DNA of 64,000 nucleotides from Moritella sp. PE36 (GCF_000170855.1 NZ_ABCQ01000001.1:1-64000), one strand, 5' to 3'. Positions 36,798 to 47,479 are shown, counted from the stretch's first letter. The notes: a model not told the origin generated them from the sequence alone. Translations and numbers: made by a program.

Positions 36798-37856
36798 TTA
36801 TTTCCGCACTCCTAAATAAATGTTTTTATTTGTCATTTTATTATATACAACGTTTTCGAAATATTTACTTATTATCATAGTCAATATCAATGTTAACACA
36901 CTAGTTAATACTAGATAAAACAAAAACACCATTACATTGGACGTAGCACCAACTAAATACTTAGAAATTATATTACGTGATATCAAATAAGAATAGGGAT
37001 GTAATAAATACAGAGCAAAACTGATATTACCAAAAAACACAAACTGTTTTAAAGATAAAAATCTACTAATCAAAGTTTTTGAAGACAACAATGTAACCAT
37101 AAAAGAAAATAGTAACACAGGAATAAATAAGCCATACAAATTGTCAAAAGTTAACACCCAAGAGAACTTATTACCAGTTGACACAAAAAAAACCAAGAAA
37201 ATCAATAATGATAATTGAACGAAATTCAATAAATAAAGATTAATACTTAACACTTTACTCTTTACTCTTTTATCACAAATGGATAAGGCCACGCCTAAAG
37301 CAAAGTACATAGAAATTGGATAAAATAATAAAAGGTATATTGAAATCGCCAAGCTAAACAAAAATAAAACATAATGTTTTTTGCTATTAAGGTAAGAAAC
37401 AATAAAAAAGGTCACTATATAATACCAAACTTCAAATGTTAGAGACCATGCATTTGGTGTTAGAGACTTAGTACTCAAAAATAAATCTAAAAAAAGTAAA
37501 TTTGATATAAGGTTCACATAACCTAGTTTATTTTCGTCGATTACAAATAACTCATTAGATATAAAATAAAACAAAGTAAACAGTAGGAATAATGGATAAA
37601 TACGCCAAAATCTGTGCATAAAAAAACTCTTCACAGAACTTCTTAAAGAGGCTTTATAAATAACAAAACCACTAAGAAAAAAGAATATTTCCACACCAAA
37701 AACACCTATGTTAGATAAAACTTTAGACCACGCCCCCCCTATGCCACTATCGACATGTATTACATAACCATTAATAATATGCGTAAAGAAAACCATCAAA
37801 GATGCGATGCCTCTCATACCATGAAATGACAAAATGAAATTATTTATATTCTTCAT
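36798..37856 (-). CDS. Acyltransferase 3 family membrane protein (OafA-like)
   Basis: The 352-residue protein has about 10 membrane helices and starts with FILSFHGMRGIASLMVFFTHI, the N-terminal RG-and-His motif of acyltransferase-3 proteins. A later motif is FGVEIFFFLSGFVIYKAS. They O-acylate surface glycans at the membrane, generally with acetyl groups. A run of seven G (37733-37739) lies near its start. A second member is encoded at 39073-40119. No ribosome site is clear before the ATG. Confidence 0.9.
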   Translation of the reverse strand: MKNINNFILSFHGMRGIASLMVFFTHIINGYVIHVDSGIGGAWSKVLSNIGVFGVEIFFFLSGFVIYKASLRSSVKSFFMHRFWRIYPLFLLFTLFYFISNELFVIDENKLGYVNLISNLLFLDLFLSTKSLTPNAWSLTFEVWYYIVTFFIVSYLNSKKHYVLFLFSLAISIYLLLFYPISMYFALGVALSICDKRVKSKVLSINLYLLNFVQLSLLIFLVFFVSTGNKFSWVLTFDNLYGLFIPVLLFSFMVTLLSSKTLISRFLSLKQFVFFGNISFALYLLHPYSYLISRNIISKYLVGATSNVMVFLFYLVLTSVLTLILTMIISKYFENVVYNKMTNKNIYLGVRK

Positions 37857-37871
37857 AAATAAAGGTAAATA

Positions 37872-39050
37872 TTACCTATGACTCCAAATATATTCAGCCT
37901 GAGAAAAAAAACTATTCTGAGAATAATTTTTATGAAAAAAATTAAAACCTTCTGTCGATATCTTTAAAATTTCATCTTCACTGCTTAACAATGTTCTAAT
38001 ATGCTCTTCCATACCTCCAATACTTGCTGATACAAGTGCTGATTTCCCATGAGAAACATTTATCCCTTCAACTCCAACACTCGTAGTAACTAGAGCTGAT
38101 TTATTTCTCAAAGCAACTAAGCTTTTAATTTTTATTCCAGCCCCCTCTTCCTGAGGATTGATAAAAATACGTCCTTTATTAAATAACTGACTCTCATTAT
38201 CAATAAAGCCCAATGCAATAACACCATTCTTTTTATCGTCAAATATTTCAGTTCCTTTACCTGCAATAAAAAATTGGGAGTTAGGGAATTCTTCAAATAT
38301 CTTTGGCCATACAGTATAAATAAACTTTCTAAGTGAGGCTCCCTTCCTCATATCGGATGTTCCAATATGAATTAAATTTTTGGAGTTTACAGTTTCAACC
38401 GTATCTTCAACCGGTTCGAAATAGACGCTTAAGACTGAATTAACATGAACATTAATTTGATTGTAATACTCTTTATCATCATCTGAAATGGCAATAAAGT
38501 AATCCGATTTTTTTGCAATACATTGTTCAAATTTTTTAATTTTAATTAATTCAAACGTCCAAGCAAGCCTAGATATTATATTTCCTTTATGTTTCATTCC
38601 AAAAAAGCCTTTATAAACGGCATTGTGACTTCTAACAATATGATAAGAGTTATTAAAAGCAGACTTGAATTCATTTAGAAAATAAGCAGCAGGAATATCT
38701 TCGTAAAAAAAATCACATCCATTCACACCTAGTTCATCTAAGATAGTTCTAACATCACCCACGCTTCGCTTGAATCTCATACAGATCGCAGGATATTTAG
38801 AAAATAGTGACTCTAAAAACCGTAGCGCTTTACTACTCCTAAAGAAGTCGACAGCTATAAACTCAACACTTAAAAAATTATTTCTAAACTCTGCGTCAAA
38901 AGTCTCATCTTCAGGCCCTAAATAAACAACTCGTTTATATTTTGAGACTATAAATGATAAAGTTGAATTACAGGCGATTTCATAACCTTTTTTATTTCCA
39001 GGCCAACAACCTGAAATTACAACACATGTTTGATTGTGTTCATTTTTCAT
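37872..39050 (-). CDS. Glycosyltransferase (GT-B, family 1/4-like)
   Basis: The 392-residue protein has an N-terminal VVISGCWPGNKKGYEIACNST glycine-rich loop, YFIAISDDDKEYY, LIHIGTSDMRKGASLRKF, FFIAGKGTEIF and FINPQEEGAGIKIKSLVAL, followed by TTSVGVEGI. It is a GT-B transferase with the usual Glu-rich donor site. It lies between the two acyltransferase genes, with small gaps (15 and 22 bases). Substrate unknown. Confidence 0.85.
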   Translation of the reverse strand: MKNEHNQTCVVISGCWPGNKKGYEIACNSTLSFIVSKYKRVVYLGPEDETFDAEFRNNFLSVEFIAVDFFRSSKALRFLESLFSKYPAICMRFKRSVGDVRTILDELGVNGCDFFYEDIPAAYFLNEFKSAFNNSYHIVRSHNAVYKGFFGMKHKGNIISRLAWTFELIKIKKFEQCIAKKSDYFIAISDDDKEYYNQINVHVNSVLSVYFEPVEDTVETVNSKNLIHIGTSDMRKGASLRKFIYTVWPKIFEEFPNSQFFIAGKGTEIFDDKKNGVIALGFIDNESQLFNKGRIFINPQEEGAGIKIKSLVALRNKSALVTTSVGVEGINVSHGKSALVSASIGGMEEHIRTLLSSEDEILKISTEGFNFFHKNYSQNSFFSQAEYIWSHR

Positions 39051-39072
39051 TCTAAAACTCTTTATTTAATAA

Positions 39073-40119
39073 TTAATATGAAGTTGATTTTATCTTTCTG
39101 TTTATTTCAAAGATGGCTGGTATAAACCTTAACTCAATATATTTATATGATATAACTGCGAAAACATAACAAAAAATAACACTTAAGATAGATGTTAAAT
39201 AAAACTCATCAAAATCTAAAATTACTATGATTTTTATAAAAAAAGGCAATGTAAAAACATGCGATAGATACAATGAATATGATGAATTCCCAAGTAAGCA
39301 AAATAACTTAGATCTAAAAATACGACTATCATCTAAAATCAAAAAAGATATAATCAGAAGTGTTGATGGAATACCATAAAATAAGAAACGGTAGTAATCA
39401 TTTGAATCAAAATATGAAAAGACAATTCCTATTACAATTGACATTGAAAATAAAATAACACCTACTTTCCAATTAACACTCCTAATTAAATATACATATT
39501 TTGCAATCAAAATCCCCATGATAAATTCAAGTAACATTGGATTAAAAATAACATCTCTAGTCTGAATGAATCCATCTAAATCATAAAACATTGCGAATAA
39601 AACAATCGGAGTAACCAAAGCTGAGATGTATAATTTCAGTGACCCCCCAAATGCTTTCATTGCAAATACATAGGTAATATAAAAATAAATTTCGTAACTC
39701 AATGTCCAAGCAACATAAAGAATAGGTGCATATAAGCCATCTGCATTCTTAGCAGGGAATAGAAATAGAGATGAAATAAAATGAAATGTATCAAAATTAT
39801 ATTTTGATAAGGATGTGGCAGCTGAAATTACGATGTAAATCAAAGTAAATATAAGATATAAAGGCATTATTCTTTTTAATCTGGACCGAAGAAATGAAAC
39901 TATACCTATATTTTTTTTCTTCATTGAGCTTGTGTATATAACAAAGCCACTTATGATGAAAAATATATCAACTCCAATTGACCCAAGCTTCTCCAGACTA
40001 ACCCCTAGAATAGAAAGATCAAATTCCGCGTCGAAATGATTACTATATTGTATACTAAAATGAAGGAATACAACTAATGATGCAGCAACGGCCCGTAAAA
40101 AATTTACTGAATAAAACAT
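39073..40119 (-). CDS. Acyltransferase 3 family membrane protein
   Basis: The 348-residue protein has about 10 hydrophobic helices. It starts FYSVNFLRAVAASLVVFLHFSIQY, the RA..V..HF motif of the family, then IGVDIFFIISGFVIYTSSM. It is predicted to O-acylate the glycan. It is upstream neighbour of the glycosyltransferase and is preceded by the 18-base tandem repeats at 40184-40244. It is clearly a different gene from the one at 36798-37856, with little identity beyond the motifs. Confidence 0.9.
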   Translation of the reverse strand: MFYSVNFLRAVAASLVVFLHFSIQYSNHFDAEFDLSILGVSLEKLGSIGVDIFFIISGFVIYTSSMKKKNIGIVSFLRSRLKRIMPLYLIFTLIYIVISAATSLSKYNFDTFHFISSLFLFPAKNADGLYAPILYVAWTLSYEIYFYITYVFAMKAFGGSLKLYISALVTPIVLFAMFYDLDGFIQTRDVIFNPMLLEFIMGILIAKYVYLIRSVNWKVGVILFSMSIVIGIVFSYFDSNDYYRFLFYGIPSTLLIISFLILDDSRIFRSKLFCLLGNSSYSLYLSHVFTLPFFIKIIVILDFDEFYLTSILSVIFCYVFAVISYKYIELRFIPAIFEINRKIKSTSY

Positions 40120-40183
40120 AAAAACAACTCACAAAGAACCATTTCCTTCAGAAATGACTAACATAGACAAAAAGAATCCAACT

Positions 40184-40244
40184 AAATATCAATTTTCATT
40201 TAAATATCAATTTTCATTTAAATATCAATTTTCATTTAAATATT
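40184..40244. repeat. Three tandem copies of an 18-base AT-rich unit
   Basis: The unit AAATATCAATTTTCATTT occurs three times without a mismatch (40184-40201, 40202-40219, 40220-40237) with a 7-base partial copy after it. It lies between the Wzy gene and the second acyltransferase gene, 65-120 bases before the acyltransferase ATG. It could affect transcript or promoter spacing; copy number may vary between strains. Confidence 0.9.
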
Positions 40245-40268
40245 AGATGTCATTTAAAATTATACAAA

Positions 40269-41456
40269 TCAAATCTTAGATCTTCGCTCATATATAAAAT
40301 CAACATTATCATCATTTTGAGACAAATATCCTAACCAAAAAAAAGTCATCGCAATATTATCAAGAGAAAGGAGTCCCATAAAGTATACTGATTGAAATAT
40401 AACCACGCCAAAAAGTAATTTAATGCTACCTTTATTATATGTAATTTTCGTGCACATAATATAAACATAATAAAAAAACAATGATAGTCCAACAAAACCA
40501 TAAACAAAAAGAAAAAATATAATCAAACTTTCAGTAACTATGGGGACAGTACCTACACCAAGAAAAAAATTATCTAAGATATTTGGCCAAAAATAATCAG
40601 ACCATAATTTAAATCTAATAATTGAAGATGAAACGGATGTAAAATCAATGTTAACGACATAATTCATATACAAAGGCAGTATAATTGTAATCAACAACGA
40701 CATAATAACACTAAAAAATAGAAGTAACGATTGCCTATTCCTAAGAACAATTAAGGCCATGAAAATAAATAAGCTACTTCGAGTTCCTGTTAATAATATC
40801 CCGATACCACTAATTATAAAAAACAATATCAATTCAACACTTGAGCGCCCCCTAAAACAATAAAATATAACTATATTAAATAAAAGTATAGCACTCATAT
40901 CTTGAGGGTTACTATATATACCACTATGCCTCATTCCAGAATTAAAATAAAAATCAACTATAAGGTAAATTAAGGAAATTATAGTGAACAACCATATGCA
41001 CTTTCGAATAAAGGTTGAGTTAATCACATTAACTGAAGCACCTAAAAGCAAGCCTAGCGGTATAAAAATAATCATCCTCATCATGTAGCTAAAATTCAAT
41101 CCCACATTACCTACATTAAAAAAATTTTTGGCTAAGTCTCCATCCGTAGAAATAGCAAAAAATGGTTGCATAATAAGATTACTGTTACCATCTTGAAAAG
41201 ATGTAAGCATCCCATAAGCCAAAACGAATACAGCCCAAAATATAAAAGGTAAAATATAGTAAAAACTTCTATTCAATCTAACTTTATTATTTAAAATAAG
41301 TATAAAAAACAAAAAAAACAATACACCATTGAGAATATATTGAATTTTTATATTAAAAAAAACATCTCTTACAAATAGAGGGTAAATAACCGATATAAAT
41401 AAAATAGATAATTTTGATAGATTAAAAAAAGTTATTTCGTTATTGTGTATGCTCAT
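40269..41456 (-). CDS. wzy: O-antigen/capsule polymerase (Wzy type)
   Basis: The 395-residue protein has about 11 hydrophobic helices and very AT-rich coding, as Wzy genes usually have. A polar part around residues 260-310 is followed by FWPNILDNFFLGVGTVPIVTES and a run of helices, in the manner of Wzy/Wzy_C proteins; TGTRSSLFIFMALIVLRNR is a conserved-looking inner-loop segment. It polymerises the repeat unit in the periplasm. The start overlaps the wzx stop (ATGA). Wzy proteins are poorly conserved, so the call depends on topology and place. Confidence 0.8.
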   Translation of the reverse strand: MSIHNNEITFFNLSKLSILFISVIYPLFVRDVFFNIKIQYILNGVLFFLFFILILNNKVRLNRSFYYILPFIFWAVFVLAYGMLTSFQDGNSNLIMQPFFAISTDGDLAKNFFNVGNVGLNFSYMMRMIIFIPLGLLLGASVNVINSTFIRKCIWLFTIISLIYLIVDFYFNSGMRHSGIYSNPQDMSAILLFNIVIFYCFRGRSSVELILFFIISGIGILLTGTRSSLFIFMALIVLRNRQSLLLFFSVIMSLLITIILPLYMNYVVNIDFTSVSSSIIRFKLWSDYFWPNILDNFFLGVGTVPIVTESLIIFFLFVYGFVGLSLFFYYVYIMCTKITYNKGSIKLLFGVVIFQSVYFMGLLSLDNIAMTFFWLGYLSQNDDNVDFIYERRSKI

Positions 41457-42709
41457 AAAGATATTGACTTATTTTTCGTGTTTCTGACAATAAAAAAAAG
41501 AAATGGTAAAGTACGGGAAAATAAAGTAGCAACTAGAATACCAAGACTAAATCCGATTAACCCATCCCAGTTCCAGCCCAAAATAGAAAGCATTATATGA
41601 AGAATGGCTTCAATCAATGTAAAAAAGACTTGTTTATTAACAATGTTTTCACTTCTCAATAAATAATCAAAATAATCAGATAGTAATCTAAAATAAGTGA
41701 ACATCGCAATAAAAATCACAGATTTATAGGGTATTGTAAGTACAATACCTACCCAAATAGAAATTATATTAGGCAATAGTAAACAAAATATAAATAATGT
41801 TAAACCAGAACCGAAAACAATAGCAAACGATAACCGTCCTCTAAATATCAAATACTTAGAATAATCACTTTGGTACAAACTTGATAATAAAGGCAAGCTT
41901 GGATAAATTAACAACATAAAAACAGTATGAATATATATATATATTCTTAGGACTAAAGAAAACTCAGTAAGTTCTTCATTATCAATCCCCAGACTTGAAA
42001 GTAATACTATATCAGCGCCATTAATGAGCATTAATGACAGTCCAAGCAATAAAAACTTAACCGTATCTGGCATTAATTTTTTAATTACATCAATATCAAA
42101 AAGCTGTAATCTAAATTGCAAACCTTTATCTTTATAAAGATATAGTATCGACAATCCATTACCAATCAATAATACTCCATGTTGGATCATGATTGCCTCA
42201 ATAAAATCATCCACGCCAAGAAGTACGGAATAGATTATTGAAGTACATATACAAGCAATCATTAATAAAGAATGCTTATATGTCTCATGGTATGCAGTAA
42301 AAACTTCTCTTGATATTTTCAATGGCATGATTAATGTGGATATGAATAATACCATCCATAATTCATAATCATATCCGTTTATAGTTTCAGGGTCCGATAA
42401 AAAGATCAATACGTAAAACAATGTTATTGTAATTACTGATGATAACGTGGTTATTATCAAACCATTAAAAATAACTTTATCATGCGGATAGTCTTTAGAC
42501 ATTAATAAATTTTTTTTTACTGCTTCGCTAGCACCAGTATCGATCATAACTAGTTGACCAAAAGACAGAATTACTACAAATATAGCATAATCATTTTTAC
42601 CAAATGAGGATATCAAAATATGAGTAAGAATTAGTGTTGATAAAATCTGTATACCTTTGAAACCAGCTAAACTAATTATATTAATTTTATATTTTAAAAA
42701 ATCATTCAT
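41453..42709 (-). CDS. wzx: O-antigen/capsule flippase (Wzx type)
   Basis: The 418-residue protein (ATG 42709; the frame extends four codons to a TTG) has about 12 hydrophobic helices. Motifs near the start, FKGIQILSTLILTHILISSFGKNDYAI, and QLVMIDTGASEAVKKNLL, are those of the polysaccharide transporter branch of the MOP superfamily. It moves the undecaprenyl-linked repeat unit across the inner membrane. It overlaps the glycosyltransferase gene upstream by 8 bases. It is the second flippase of the locus, next to the MurJ-type one at 5993-7483. Confidence 0.87.
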   Translation of the reverse strand: MNDFLKYKINIISLAGFKGIQILSTLILTHILISSFGKNDYAIFVVILSFGQLVMIDTGASEAVKKNLLMSKDYPHDKVIFNGLIITTLSSVITITLFYVLIFLSDPETINGYDYELWMVLFISTLIMPLKISREVFTAYHETYKHSLLMIACICTSIIYSVLLGVDDFIEAIMIQHGVLLIGNGLSILYLYKDKGLQFRLQLFDIDVIKKLMPDTVKFLLLGLSLMLINGADIVLLSSLGIDNEELTEFSLVLRIYIYIHTVFMLLIYPSLPLLSSLYQSDYSKYLIFRGRLSFAIVFGSGLTLFIFCLLLPNIISIWVGIVLTIPYKSVIFIAMFTYFRLLSDYFDYLLRSENIVNKQVFFTLIEAILHIMLSILGWNWDGLIGFSLGILVATLFSRTLPFLFFIVRNTKNKSISL

Positions 42710-43829
42710 TGATAAACTCAATAAGTTTATCCGCTAACTGATTAGAGACTGCTTTATATGAATAGCAAGTAATGGCCCTTTGATATGCTTTTGTTTTCAT
42801 TTCATAAAGTAGAGATTCATCCTGCTTCAGCATTTTTAAAACATCTCTTAGTTCTTTACTTGAGGAGTGTTCAACTAAAAAACCAGCATTATTGACTACA
42901 TTACCAATACCACCAATATTAGAACCTATAACACAAAGACCTGAAGCCATAGCTTCAATAAGTACTCTACCGAACTGCTCTAGATATCCGTTACATGGTA
43001 TAGATGGTAAGACCAATACATCAGACTTCTTCATCAGTTCAAGAGCTTTTGAATATTCCAAGTATCCATGGAATTCAATACTTTCTGAACTTATACTTTT
43101 TAAATAATGCAATTGCGAGCCATCACCAACTATATCTAAAGATACGCCCTCTAACTTATTTACTGATTCAATTAGAAACTTAACACCTTTATACTCCTCT
43201 AAAAGCCCAACATAAATGACTTTTAATATACCATTACTTTTTTTTATTTTCGCATTAAAAAACTTATCATTTACACCAAATGTATTTTGAATGAAGACTT
43301 TATGATTATATTCTCTTTCCTTTATCACCTTATCTACTTTATGATCTAACGCATTTATTGCGACACTGCCATTAAAAGTATAATTAATACACCATGGGTA
43401 CAGGTATCTTCTGATATCAACCAATGGTAAATCAGAATAGTTCCTATTCTGATTTAAGGCTGACCAAAATATAACAGGTGATTTAATTTTCTTAGCTAAA
43501 TATGCGATTTGAACAGAAACTATTGAATTAGGTTCTTCCATACAATATATTAAGCTGGGTTTGATATTCTTAAGTACTTTAGCTATACCTAAATAAAAGT
43601 GAGCATGTTGCCTACCACTTTTTCCGAACATAGTTTTAATTTTTATATGATTAAAACTTGCCCCCTTCATAGTTACGGCGTGCGTAATTACCTTTTCTTT
43701 ATAAACTTCAGGCGTTATTAATGTTAATTCAATTGACTTATTTTTAAGTTTATTTGATAATTCCTGAATTAATTCTTGATATGATTCGACAACAAGATGA
43801 TGGCCAATAACAACTATCTGTTTATGCAT
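42702..43829 (-). CDS. Glycosyltransferase family 4 protein
   Basis: The 375-residue protein uses the ATG at 43829, which has AGGAAG six bases upstream; an earlier ATG at 43844 has no such site. It has VVIGHHLVVESYQELIQEL, VIYVGLLEEYKGVKFLIESV, LDIVGDGSQL, FHGYLEYSKALELMKKSDVLVLPS and FGRVLIEAMASGLCVIGSNIGGI, the EX7E donor region of GT4. Acceptor and donor unknown. The start lies in front of the stop of the upstream transferase gene. Confidence 0.9.
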   Translation of the reverse strand: MHKQIVVIGHHLVVESYQELIQELSNKLKNKSIELTLITPEVYKEKVITHAVTMKGASFNHIKIKTMFGKSGRQHAHFYLGIAKVLKNIKPSLIYCMEEPNSIVSVQIAYLAKKIKSPVIFWSALNQNRNYSDLPLVDIRRYLYPWCINYTFNGSVAINALDHKVDKVIKEREYNHKVFIQNTFGVNDKFFNAKIKKSNGILKVIYVGLLEEYKGVKFLIESVNKLEGVSLDIVGDGSQLHYLKSISSESIEFHGYLEYSKALELMKKSDVLVLPSIPCNGYLEQFGRVLIEAMASGLCVIGSNIGGIGNVVNNAGFLVEHSSSKELRDVLKMLKQDESLLYEMKTKAYQRAITCYSYKAVSNQLADKLIEFINE

Positions 43830-44802
43830 TAATAACTTCCTCATAGAAAAAAATCATTTCACTTCCAATTTTTTTATAATCTAAGTCATTATTACTACTG
43901 AGCTTAAATTCTGTATTTAATGCAGCTCTAATAGCTTTAGAAATACTGTTCACATCTGTCGGATCGATAAACCATGTGTTTTTATCAAAGTAATCTTTCA
44001 CACCACCGTTTTTAGTGACTACTAGATTGCACCCATATGAAATAGCTTCGAGTCCAGAAATACCAACACCTTCCATTTGAGACGGGAGACAAAATACTTT
44101 AGACTCTCTCATTAACCTAATTTTATCTTCCTCACTTACTTTCCCTAGATATTGAACATTACTCTTATCCTTAATAGCTCTTAAAACGTCCTCTCCATAT
44201 TTACCGCTAGATCGAATACCAGCTAAAACCAATTTCACTTGTATATCATCACATGCTCGAATCAGATTTATAACATTTTTTCGACTATTACCGATGTCAC
44301 CTAAAAATAAAACCTGACTTTTAGCTTTAGCTACAATGCCAGATTCAAATTTAAATGGAATTTTGACTATTTTTGTTGGTTTTTTAATTCTATATGCATT
44401 TTCAATTCTTCTTTTTTCTTCTAGACTTCGAACTAAAATCCCATCAGCTAAGTTGCATATATCGAAACTTCTTACCAAGTTACTATACATTGATGGAACC
44501 TTTTTCATACAGGCTAAAGATACTCTCAATAGGAGGTTGCTTTCAACCCTATCTATAATAGGACTAACAACAAGAGGCTTTTTTTCTTTTAATTTTAAGG
44601 ATAATCCGTAACTCCCTTCATTAGCCATAAAAAGATGGCACAAATCAATATTGTCCCAATCTGGAGAAACACCTAACTCTAAGTATTCAACATCAACGCC
44701 TACTTCACCTAATGCTTTTTCTCTAGCTTTCATTTCGTTAAAAACACCACCAGATTTACTATCGAGATTAATATATGGGGGCGCTACAAATAGAATTTTC
44801 AA
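43822..44802 (-). CDS. Glycosyltransferase family 4-like protein
   Basis: The 326-residue protein begins KILFVAPPYINLDSKSGGVF and has VLFLGDIGNSRKNVINLIRACDD, VKLVLAGIRSSG, VQYLGKVSEEDKIRLMRESKVFCLPSQMEGVGISGLEAISYGC and VVTKNGGV, the donor-binding half of GT4. The N-terminal half is shorter than usual. The start is a TTG at 44802 with GAGATG five bases upstream; no ATG is available. It is the first gene after wecC, 84 bases away, so it may be the first transferase of the Wzx/Wzy block. Confidence 0.86.
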   Translation of the reverse strand: MKILFVAPPYINLDSKSGGVFNEMKAREKALGEVGVDVEYLELGVSPDWDNIDLCHLFMANEGSYGLSLKLKEKKPLVVSPIIDRVESNLLLRVSLACMKKVPSMYSNLVRSFDICNLADGILVRSLEEKRRIENAYRIKKPTKIVKIPFKFESGIVAKAKSQVLFLGDIGNSRKNVINLIRACDDIQVKLVLAGIRSSGKYGEDVLRAIKDKSNVQYLGKVSEEDKIRLMRESKVFCLPSQMEGVGISGLEAISYGCNLVVTKNGGVKDYFDKNTWFIDPTDVNSISKAIRAALNTEFKLSSNNDLDYKKIGSEMIFFYEEVINA

Positions 44803-44886
44803 TTTTACATCTCAACATTGGACATTGTGGAAAGAGGGGATGATATGTATATAAGTTACTACACCATAGTATTAGGAACTATTTTT

Positions 44887-46155
44887 TTAGTTCCAAATAC
44901 CTTTGGTATCAATTAAAACACCTGATTTAGGCTTCTTTGTCTTAAACTCGTTATGATCTACAAGTAAAATGTGAATATCAGCTTCAGCAGAAGCTATATC
45001 AAAACATACCAATTGAACATTCGATAATTCGCTTGGTAACATATTAATATTGGGTTCAATAGATATTACTTGACCGCAATGCATTTTCGCTATATTTTTT
45101 GTGATATCAAGAGCTGGGCTTTCACGTAAATCATCAATATCAGGCTTAAATGCTAAACCATAACAAGCAATTGTCACATCTTTAGCTGTCTTTTCAGGGT
45201 TCTCCTGTAAAAAATCCGCTATAGCTATTTTAACCTTATTAATAACCCAACCAGGTTTACTATCATTGACTTTACGAGCTGTATGAATCATTCGAGCTTC
45301 TTCAGGCGTTTTAGATACAATAAACCACGGGTCAACAGCAATACAGTGACCACCTACACCTGGACCTGGCTGAAGGATATTAATACGCGGATGACGATTA
45401 GCTAAAGAAATCAGTTCCCATACATCAATGTCTAACTTATCGCAAATCATTGATAATTCATTTGCAAACGCAATTTGTACATCTCGGCAACTGTTTTCTG
45501 TTAATTTAGCCATTTCCGCTGTGCGAGCATTGGTAATAACACAATCACCTTGTACAAATATTTTGTAAAGCTCAACAGAACGCTCAGAACAACGTTTTGA
45601 CATACCACCAATAACGCGGTCATTTTCCACTAATTCACGTACAACATGACCAGGTAAAACACGTTCAGGACAATGAGCGACATTCACATCCGCATTTTCA
45701 CCGCTTTGTTGTGGAAATGATAAGTCTGGGCGGATCTCAGCAAGCCATTCGGCCATTTGTTCCGTTGCACCAACTGGTGACGTCGATTCAAGAATAACCA
45801 AATCACCTTTTTTCAACACTAGGGCAATAGCTTTACTTGCCGCTTCAATATAGCGTAAATCAGGTTCAGGGATCTCACCTTCAGCGCAAACCTTAAATGG
45901 TGTAGGTACTGCGATTAAAAATGCATCTGCAGGTTCTGGTGATGTAACCGCTTTTAGGTAACCTTCTGTTACTGTAGCATGAACAATCATATCTAGCTCA
46001 GGTTCTACAATGTGAATCTCACCGCGATTAATTGTATCAACAGCGTGTTGATTTACATCAACGCCAATCACTTGTTTTTTACGTGATGCAAACATGGCTG
46101 CGGTTGGTAAGCCAATATAACCAAGCCCTACGACTGAAATTGTTTCAAAAGACAT
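44887..46155 (-). CDS. wecC: UDP-N-acetyl-D-mannosamine dehydrogenase
   Basis: The 422-residue protein starts MSFETISVVGLGYIGLPTAAMF, the NAD-binding motif of the UDP-sugar dehydrogenase family. It has VPTPFK, ESTSPVGATEQMA, HCPERVLPGHVVRELV, KLTENSCRDVQIAFANEL and PGPGVGGHCIAVDPWF with the catalytic cysteine. It oxidises UDP-ManNAc to UDP-ManNAcA. It follows wecB by 9 bases. The sugar made here is a candidate acceptor for the AsnB amidotransferase. Confidence 0.93.
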   Translation of the reverse strand: MSFETISVVGLGYIGLPTAAMFASRKKQVIGVDVNQHAVDTINRGEIHIVEPELDMIVHATVTEGYLKAVTSPEPADAFLIAVPTPFKVCAEGEIPEPDLRYIEAASKAIALVLKKGDLVILESTSPVGATEQMAEWLAEIRPDLSFPQQSGENADVNVAHCPERVLPGHVVRELVENDRVIGGMSKRCSERSVELYKIFVQGDCVITNARTAEMAKLTENSCRDVQIAFANELSMICDKLDIDVWELISLANRHPRINILQPGPGVGGHCIAVDPWFIVSKTPEEARMIHTARKVNDSKPGWVINKVKIAIADFLQENPEKTAKDVTIACYGLAFKPDIDDLRESPALDITKNIAKMHCGQVISIEPNINMLPSELSNVQLVCFDIASAEADIHILLVDHNEFKTKKPKSGVLIDTKGIWN

Positions 46156-46164
46156 TATATAACC

Positions 46165-47292
46165 TTATTTATTTGCTAATTCATTTAAAATACGTTCGCA
46201 TGCTTTTCCGTCACCATAAGGGTTATGGGCATAGCTCATCGCTTTATAAGCTTCGTCATTTGTCAGTAGTTCATTTAAATTTGAAACTAATGCATCAACT
46301 TCAGTACCGACTAATTTAACAGTACCCGCTTCAACGGCCTCTGGACGCTCTGTTGTATCTCGCATAACCAGTACAGGTTTACCTAGCGAAGGCGCTTCTT
46401 CTTGAATACCACCAGAATCAGTTAGAATGATATTTGCACGACCCATTAAATAAATAAATGGTAAATACTGCTGCGGTTCAATCAAGAAGATATTATCAAT
46501 GCCTGCAAGGATGCGGTTAACCGGTTCGCGTACATTAGGGTTTAGATGCATTGGATATACAATCTGCGTTTCAGGATGTGCTTTTGCTGTTATCGCTAAC
46601 GCTTCGCAAATACGCTCAAAACCGCCACCAAAGCTTTCACGACGATGGCCTGTCACTAGGATCAACTTTTTATTTTCATCTAAAAATGGGAACGATGCTG
46701 ACAAGGTAAGATTCAAATCAGAATCATTATCGACCTTATCTTTCATCATTAACAATGCATCGATAACGGTATTACCTGTCACTGAAATATTATCAGGGTT
46801 GAAATTTTCTTTAAGTAAGTTTTCTTTCGACGTTTCAGTAGGGGCAAAGTGATACTTAGTCAAAGCACCCGTTAACTTACGGTTACCTTCTTCAGGCCAA
46901 GGCGAATAAATATTGCCGGTACGCAAACCGGCTTCAACATGACCAACATCGATTTGTTCATAATAGGCTGCTAAACTTGCTGCGAATGTTGTCGCTGTAT
47001 CACCATGCACTAATACCACATCTGGCTTAAATTCTTGCAGAATTGGTTTTAGCTCAAGTAAAATACGTGCAGTCACATCATTAAGCGTTTGTCCCGCTTT
47101 CATGATGTTTAAATCATAGTCTGGTGTAATTTCAAATAGCTCAAGTACTTGGTCTAACATTTCACGATGCTGGGCTGTCACACAACATTTCGCTTCAAAT
47201 CGCTCATCCGCAGCGAGCGCATGCACAAGCGGCGCCATTTTAATCGCTTCAGGACGCGTACCGAAGACGGTCAAGACTTTCTTTTTTGACAT
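46165..47292 (-). CDS. wecB: UDP-N-acetylglucosamine 2-epimerase (non-hydrolysing)
   Basis: The 375-residue protein starts [22 protein letters not shown] and has [80 protein letters not shown], all standard for WecB. It converts UDP-GlcNAc to UDP-ManNAc for WecC. The gap of 187 bases to wzc carries no gene. Confidence 0.94.
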   Translation of the reverse strand: MSKKKVLTVFGTRPEAIKMAPLVHALAADERFEAKCCVTAQHREMLDQVLELFEITPDYDLNIMKAGQTLNDVTARILLELKPILQEFKPDVVLVHGDTATTFAASLAAYYEQIDVGHVEAGLRTGNIYSPWPEEGNRKLTGALTKYHFAPTETSKENLLKENFNPDNISVTGNTVIDALLMMKDKVDNDSDLNLTLSASFPFLDENKKLILVTGHRRESFGGGFERICEALAITAKAHPETQIVYPMHLNPNVREPVNRILAGIDNIFLIEPQQYLPFIYLMGRANIILTDSGGIQEEAPSLGKPVLVMRDTTERPEAVEAGTVKLVGTEVDALVSNLNELLTNDEAYKAMSYAHNPYGDGKACERILNELANK

Positions 47293-47479
47293 GATAGACC
47301 TACGTTTATTTAAAAGTTAATAGCTAAGATTTAATAACTAAGAATGGAAATACTTCAACAATAAAGCTCAGCAATATAAGCATCACTGAGCCAGTTTATA
47401 TTCATAATGAGACACATAGCGATGATTAACTATCTGTAATTGCTTGATTTGTTATGTTTTACACAACGGCCCCAATAGG

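Noticed and set aside
40184-40244. CRISPR-like array or iteron origin
   Set aside because: Only three adjacent 18-base copies without spacers and no replication gene nearby.
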